From Globomyces pollinis-pini (taxonomy: Eukaryota > Chytridiomycota > Chytridiomycetes > Rhizophydiales > Globomycetaceae), in contig MU621337.1 of the NCBI GenBank assembly GCA_025399215.1, positions 1 to 23,227 of the forward strand: a stretch of 23,227 nt of DNA, written 5' to 3'. Numbering within the stretch: the stretch's first letter is position 1; each line of letters opens with the position of its first letter. Positions 20,044-23,227 of this stretch are shown piece after piece. The notes beneath the pieces were generated by a model. The model did not search any database and was not told where the DNA came from. It worked only from the letters and a program-made list of their open reading frames with translations. A program made the translations under genes and the position numbers.

Positions 20044-20793
20044 ATGAAATTTAACGTTTTTGCTCTTATCCAAATTTGTGCTGCCTTGGTCGTCCGTGAT
20101 GTTGAAAAACGTCAAGCATCTGCTTTGGATTTCTACAAGAAGATCGATGAGGATGGTTTGTCAAAACGAGACGATATCGAAAAACGTCAAGCCTCTGCTT
20201 TGGATTACTACAAGAAGATTGATGAAGAAGGTTTATCCAAACGTGAAGTCATCAAGAGAACTGTCACTGAAGTATGTTGCCAAGCTCCGTTCATTGCAGT
20301 CAATGGTAGATGTGTTGAACCAAACCTTATGACTTTTGACGAACCCGAGTATTCTCAATCATATGGTGATTTGAATGATGGATACTTTGGATTGGATTGG
20401 ATTTCCGGTAGTCAAACTATTTACTTCAACAAGGTTGCGTATAGTTTCTATCCTGGTATGGCACAAGGTGTTGTTTCCGCTCCGAATGGATTGATTAACA
20501 ATCAGCACAACACCCCCCTTCAAGTAGGATCTACTGGTGGTGTTACTTTTTCAGTTGCTACTCTTTATGTGAACTCACTCGCCAACCCAACCAACATTGC
20601 TAACTTTGTTGGAACACTCAATGGTGTGACTGTGGCAACTTATTCTGTTCCGATTACCAATGGAACTCCAGTATTTGTCAATTTGGGTGCTCAAGGATTT
20701 AGCAACATTGACAAACTTTCCATCATTGGTGATGGAACTGGCGGATCTTGGATTCTTATTGATGACCTTTCCACTAACCTTACCAATGCATAA
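20044..20793 (+). CDS. Secreted KR-peptide protein C7, intact, two peptide repeats
   Basis: A 249-residue intronless protein from the ATG at 20044 (signal peptide MKFNVFALIQICAALVV). It carries two peptides in series: EKR, QASALDFYKKIDEDGLS, KR, DDIEKR, QASALDYYKKIDEEGLS, KR, EVIKR, then TVTEVCCQAPFIAVNGRC and the C-terminal beta-rich domain (SQSYGDLNDGYFGLDW, YPGMAQGVVSAPNGLINN, TYSVPITNGTPVFVNLGAQG, DKLSIIGDGTGGSW). The architecture of signal, spacer, KR-bounded repeats resembles Kex2-processed precursors such as alpha-factor, but with a large C-terminal domain retained. Its final residues are LTNA instead of LTNP. AATAAA is at 20814. No 7TM neighbour lies on either side within the window. 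Confidence 0.92.
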   Translation: MKFNVFALIQICAALVVRDVEKRQASALDFYKKIDEDGLSKRDDIEKRQASALDYYKKIDEEGLSKREVIKRTVTEVCCQAPFIAVNGRCVEPNLMTFDEPEYSQSYGDLNDGYFGLDWISGSQTIYFNKVAYSFYPGMAQGVVSAPNGLINNQHNTPLQVGSTGGVTFSVATLYVNSLANPTNIANFVGTLNGVTVATYSVPITNGTPVFVNLGAQGFSNIDKLSIIGDGTGGSWILIDDLSTNLTNA

Positions 20794-20977
20794 ATTTGAG
20801 TAACTTTTTGGTCAATAAATTATCAGCCTGAAATACGATTGAAGTTTTTTTGAGTAGCTAATCTATATCATTGCAAAATAGTGGACGTTCTATTTGAAAT
20901 ATTGACCTTATTCCCTCTGATAAGTTTTCATAGTACCTCCTCATCCTATCCTATCTGTACTTAATAATCTCATCTCG

Positions 20978-21023
20978 GACATTGGCTTCTGATTCGCCAA
21001 TGTCAATGTTCGCTAATTCCTGA
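20978..21023 (-). pseudogene. Stray PEX6 fragment
   Basis: Read on the minus strand this gives [20 protein letters not shown] codons, matching the start of PEX6 exon 11 ([15 protein letters not shown], 11855-11813), including the preceding intron end (..CAG against ..TAG). ATTGGCTTCTGATTC is identical in both. The match stops abruptly on both sides. It is a non-functional duplicate, inserted between family flank sequences. Confidence 0.7.
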
Positions 21024-21240
21024 TAATCATAATCACTAGAGATTCAATTTACTCGAACTTTGATGATAACTATAACGTCTTTTGCATAAATCTTCTTTGT
21101 CTCACTCAGATGTCCTCAAACATGGTATAAGAGTTATTGATACGATTTACAAATCAAATCCAACAAACTCCACGTGATAATGGCCATTTTTTGTATGTTT
21201 ATCATCTTAACACAAACAATGGAGACAAGTGTGGAGAGAA
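21015..21240. repeat. Duplicated upstream block, copy B (orphan promoter)
   Basis: Counterpart of 18385-18605 (GTCTCACTCAGATGTCCTCA near 21096, AATCCAACAAACTCCAC near 21156). It ends with GTGTGGAGAGAACG (21229-21242), the same element found before C2 and C7, but no secreted-protein frame follows. It is the 5' flank of a lost family member. Confidence 0.7.
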
Positions 21241-21242
21241 CG

Positions 21243-21738
21243 CAAAAAGGTTTTGTGTTACAGCTCGGACTACCAAATGCATACAAATGTAAAACTGTCA
21301 AAGGAAAATATTAATTGGGGTTCAGCCTTAAAGAGCAAAACGAGTAAGCAAGTAATCAACCAAATAGAGTATTAAATCCAGTTGGTTAATGGAGTCTGAA
21401 TTTGTATAGATTATAGATGATGTGGAGGAGACTTGATGGTCAAGGACTAAAATAAAAAACCTGGTATTTTATACAGTTACCGATAAGCAAAGCAATGTGA
21501 GTTGAATGTGATGATTTTATTCGATCAAAGTTTTTTTTGGCTAATCGGGAACTTTAGTCTTTCGTTTGAAAAGAACCATACATTTTGAAAGCAGTGGCAA
21601 ACAAATTTCCAGGGGACTTCTTTTAAGTATTATGATGATGTCTACCAATTGGAAAGTAATCATCCAAATTGAGTTTGATACCGCGCCATTGTACAGATAA
21701 AAAGAACCGACTTTTAATAGTATTGTCATATAGTTATT
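21243..21738. other. Intergenic region before the CaaX gene
   Basis: No convincing gene. A minus-strand open stretch at 21729-21541 has no recognisable features and is probably chance. Confidence 0.4.
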
Positions 21739-22107
21739 ATGGTAATGTTAATTTGATTTAATTGTTAGGCAAAAGAGATCATTAAATCCAACACCAAACC
21801 TGATGTTAAATCTAAAACTCAAGCAAATGTGAAAACTAAATCTGACAAGACCAAAACCAAAAAGGATGGCAAGACCACAACCAAAACAGATAAGAGTAAG
21901 AAACCAAAGAAGAAAAAAGAGTTGGTAGATGGTGAATATCTTGAAAATGAAGAATCACATGAAAGCAACGATGATACTACCAGGTCTGACGTTACGTCTG
22001 ATGAAGAGGATGTACATTCTTATGAGGAATATGAACATTCTTTTGAAGTACAGACGGAAGAAAAAGAAGAGGAGACAAATAGTGCTACCTGTTGTATCAT
22101 TTCTTAA
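21739..22107 (+). CDS. Small lysine-rich/acidic protein with CaaX box CIIS, 2 exons
   Basis: Exon 1 contributes only the ATG (21739-21741). A 27-nt intron (21742-21768, GTAATG...TTAG) leads to exon 2 (21769-22107), giving 113 residues. The first half is strongly basic (TKTKKDGKTTTKTDKSKKPK, then KKKKEL), the second acidic (ESNDD, SDEEDVHSYEEYEHSFEVQT, EEKEEE), and the last residues are NSATCCIIS. C-I-I-S is a good farnesylation CaaX box and the preceding C could be palmitoylated, so membrane attachment is predicted. No enzyme domain. The basic-acidic order resembles the nucleolin-like gene next door. Alternative: in-frame ATG at 21829 would give a 92-residue form. Function unknown. Confidence 0.65.
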
Positions 22108-22332
22108 CCTTATACAATTTATAGATTTGAAAAAAATAATATAAACAAATTATAAGTTAATATTAAGCATTGGTTTAACTCATTAACTTGATAAATTCCT
22201 GATCTGTTGATTGTATGTGAGCGTTAGATTTGGTGGTTGAAGAAACTGTCGAATTTGTATGAAAATTCTCCGATTTTTTTTTTCATTTTCTTCAGACAGA
22301 AATGTTGTTGGAGTTCGTTTATAGCCAAACTG

Positions 22333-22507
22333 TTGCCATGTCGGGGGATGTGTAATATGTTGCCTACTGAGGGTGTTATTTGGGAGTTATACGTTGCCTA
22401 CTGAGGGAGTTTACTTTGCCTATCGAGGGATGTTATTCGTTAGGAATTGTACTTTGCCTACTGAGGGAATTTTGATTTATGAGGGGTATAATGTTGCCAA
22501 CTGAGGG
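22333..22507 (+). repeat. Six dispersed TTGCC(N)4GAGGG motifs
   Basis: The 14-mer TTGCCTACTGAGGG or close variants start at 22333 (weak), 22360, 22394, 22416, 22455 and 22494, with spacings of 27, 34, 22, 39 and 39. The linkers between are unrelated except for several GTTATT/GTACTT pieces. The cluster lies between the CaaX gene and the nucleolin-like gene, about 330-500 bp before the latter's ATG. It could be binding sites or a decayed minisatellite. Confidence 0.75.
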
Positions 22508-22599
22508 TGTTTGCCAAGTGTACTTTGTTGACCTTATTATTACTCTTGTAGTGATGATATTCTGAAGAATCAATAGAAGTATGCAATTCTTATTACAAA

Positions 22600-22682
22600 C
22601 AATCAGTACAGTCTCTTTCATTCATGGATCATCAATCAGAACAGTCTCGTTCATTCATGGATCATCAATCGGTACAGTCACT
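22600..22682 (+). repeat. 33-bp tandem repeat, 2.5 copies
   Basis: CAATCAGTACAGTCTCTTTC at 22600, CAATCAGAACAGTCTCGTTC at 22633 and CAATCGGTACAGTCAC at 22666; the first two are followed by ATTCATGGATCAT. The period is 33. Confidence 0.85.
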
Positions 22683-22782
22683 CTTATTGATCGATAAATA
22701 CTTCACAAATCGCTACTGGATTTTTTTGTTAGTCAATGAAACGTACCCTATCCAAAATCACTGTTTCACAAACGCCACTCGT

Positions 22783-22790
22783 GTATATAA
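22783..22790 (+). promoter_or_regulatory. Possible TATA box of the nucleolin-like gene
   Basis: GTATATAA lies about 50 bases before the ATG, the usual distance here, and is followed by a run of T ending in TTTAG. The same stretch from GTGTATATAA to TTTAG could instead be a short 5'UTR intron. Confidence 0.35.
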
Positions 22791-22836
22791 TTTTTTTTTT
22801 TTTTAGAATTCTTCAATATTCTATATTTAATTACAA

Positions 22837-23227
22837 ATGGTAAATTATCAAATTATGGGTTGCTAATTTTCTAGGGAAAAGTATCTAAAAAAGAAGTCAA
22901 AACTAAATCTGTCGCCAAAGATGTTAAAGCTGTAAAGGAAGTTAAACCTGCTAAAGTATCAAAAAAAGAAAAGAAGGTAGTTGCTCCTGTTGAATCATCA
23001 GATTCTTCTGATTCAGATGATAATACTGTCACTCCTGTATCCAAGGCTGATTCATCCGACTCTGATTCCTCCTCTGATGAAGAAGATGCTAAACCTGTTG
23101 CAAAAAAAGCTGATTCTTCCTCTGACTCTGACTCCTCCTCTGATGAAGAAGAAGCCGCTAAACCTGTAGCAAAGAAGGCTGATTCCTCCGACTCTGATTC
23201 CTCCTCTGACGAAGAAGATGCTAAACC
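22837..23227 (+). CDS. Nsr1/nucleolin-like (or Nopp140-like) protein, 5' part
   Basis: Exon 1 is seen as the ATG alone (22837-22839); a 35-nt intron (22840-22874) precedes exon 2, which is open to the window end. The product starts MGKVSKKEVKTKSVAKDVKA, lysine-rich, then alternates serine/acidic blocks with basic linkers: SSDSDSSSDEEDAKPVAKKA repeated at least three times (about 21 codons each). This layout is the N-terminal acidic region of nucleolin-like proteins (yeast Nsr1, fission yeast Gar2) or Nopp140/Srp40, nucleolar factors for rRNA processing; the serines in S-D-x-(D/E) are casein kinase 2 sites. RRM or SRP40 C-terminal domains, needed to decide, lie outside. Confidence 0.8.

Noticed and set aside
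21541..21729. Minus-strand 62-codon frame
   Set aside because: Hydrophobic by composition only, no clear start context, no paralogue in the window.

Overview
The window looks like a compact, AT-rich eukaryotic nuclear locus, most likely from an early-diverging fungus. The reasons are multi-exon genes with very short GT-AG introns (mostly 23-35 nt), TATA boxes about 40-55 nt before start codons, AATAAA signals just after stops, Kex2-type KR sites in secreted proteins, and fungal-type housekeeping genes (PEX6, HEM2, Jlp2/CCDC25, a CHCHD5/Mix14-like protein, mitochondrial ribosomal protein L1). I cannot name the species. No prokaryotic operon, tRNA, rRNA, CRISPR array or intact transposon was seen.

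Layout. 1-392: decayed sequence faintly like an ABCC transporter. 518-2646 (minus): three conserved or hypothetical genes, namely CCDC25 (6 exons), a CHCHD5-like quadruple CX9C protein (2 exons) and a protein with a SAM-like C-terminus. 3045-10957: a tandem accessory array in which a secreted-protein family (plus strand; copies C1-C5, of which C2 and C4 are intact) alternates with a seven-helix membrane protein family (minus strand; two intact copies and one 40-codon relic). 11117-14496 (minus): PEX6, rebuilt as 12 exons encoding 992 residues. 14779-16242 (plus): HEM2, 8 exons, 330 residues. 16861-17854 (plus): mitochondrial uL1, 6 exons, 251 residues. 17965-21240: a second accessory stretch with a tiny secreted ORF, a ruined copy C6, an intact copy C7, a duplicated promoter block and a stray PEX6 fragment. 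21739-23227 (plus): two lysine-rich genes whose start codon ends at an exon border, a small protein ending in the CaaX box CIIS and the 5' part of an Nsr1/nucleolin-like gene that runs off the window.

The most interesting system is the array. Each secreted protein has a signal peptide, one or two 17-residue peptides bounded by KR (consensus Q-x-S-A-L-D-F/Y-Y-K-K-I-x-x-E/D-G-L-S/T), and a C-terminal cysteine-containing beta-rich domain of about 165 residues. Three copies (C1, C3, C4) lie head-to-head with a 7TM gene or its relic, so the duplicated unit appears to be a divergent secreted-precursor/7TM pair. A secreted peptide/receptor-like module is an attractive but unproven reading.

Gene models were rebuilt by hand from reading frame, splice signals and remembered family architecture. 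No database search was run.
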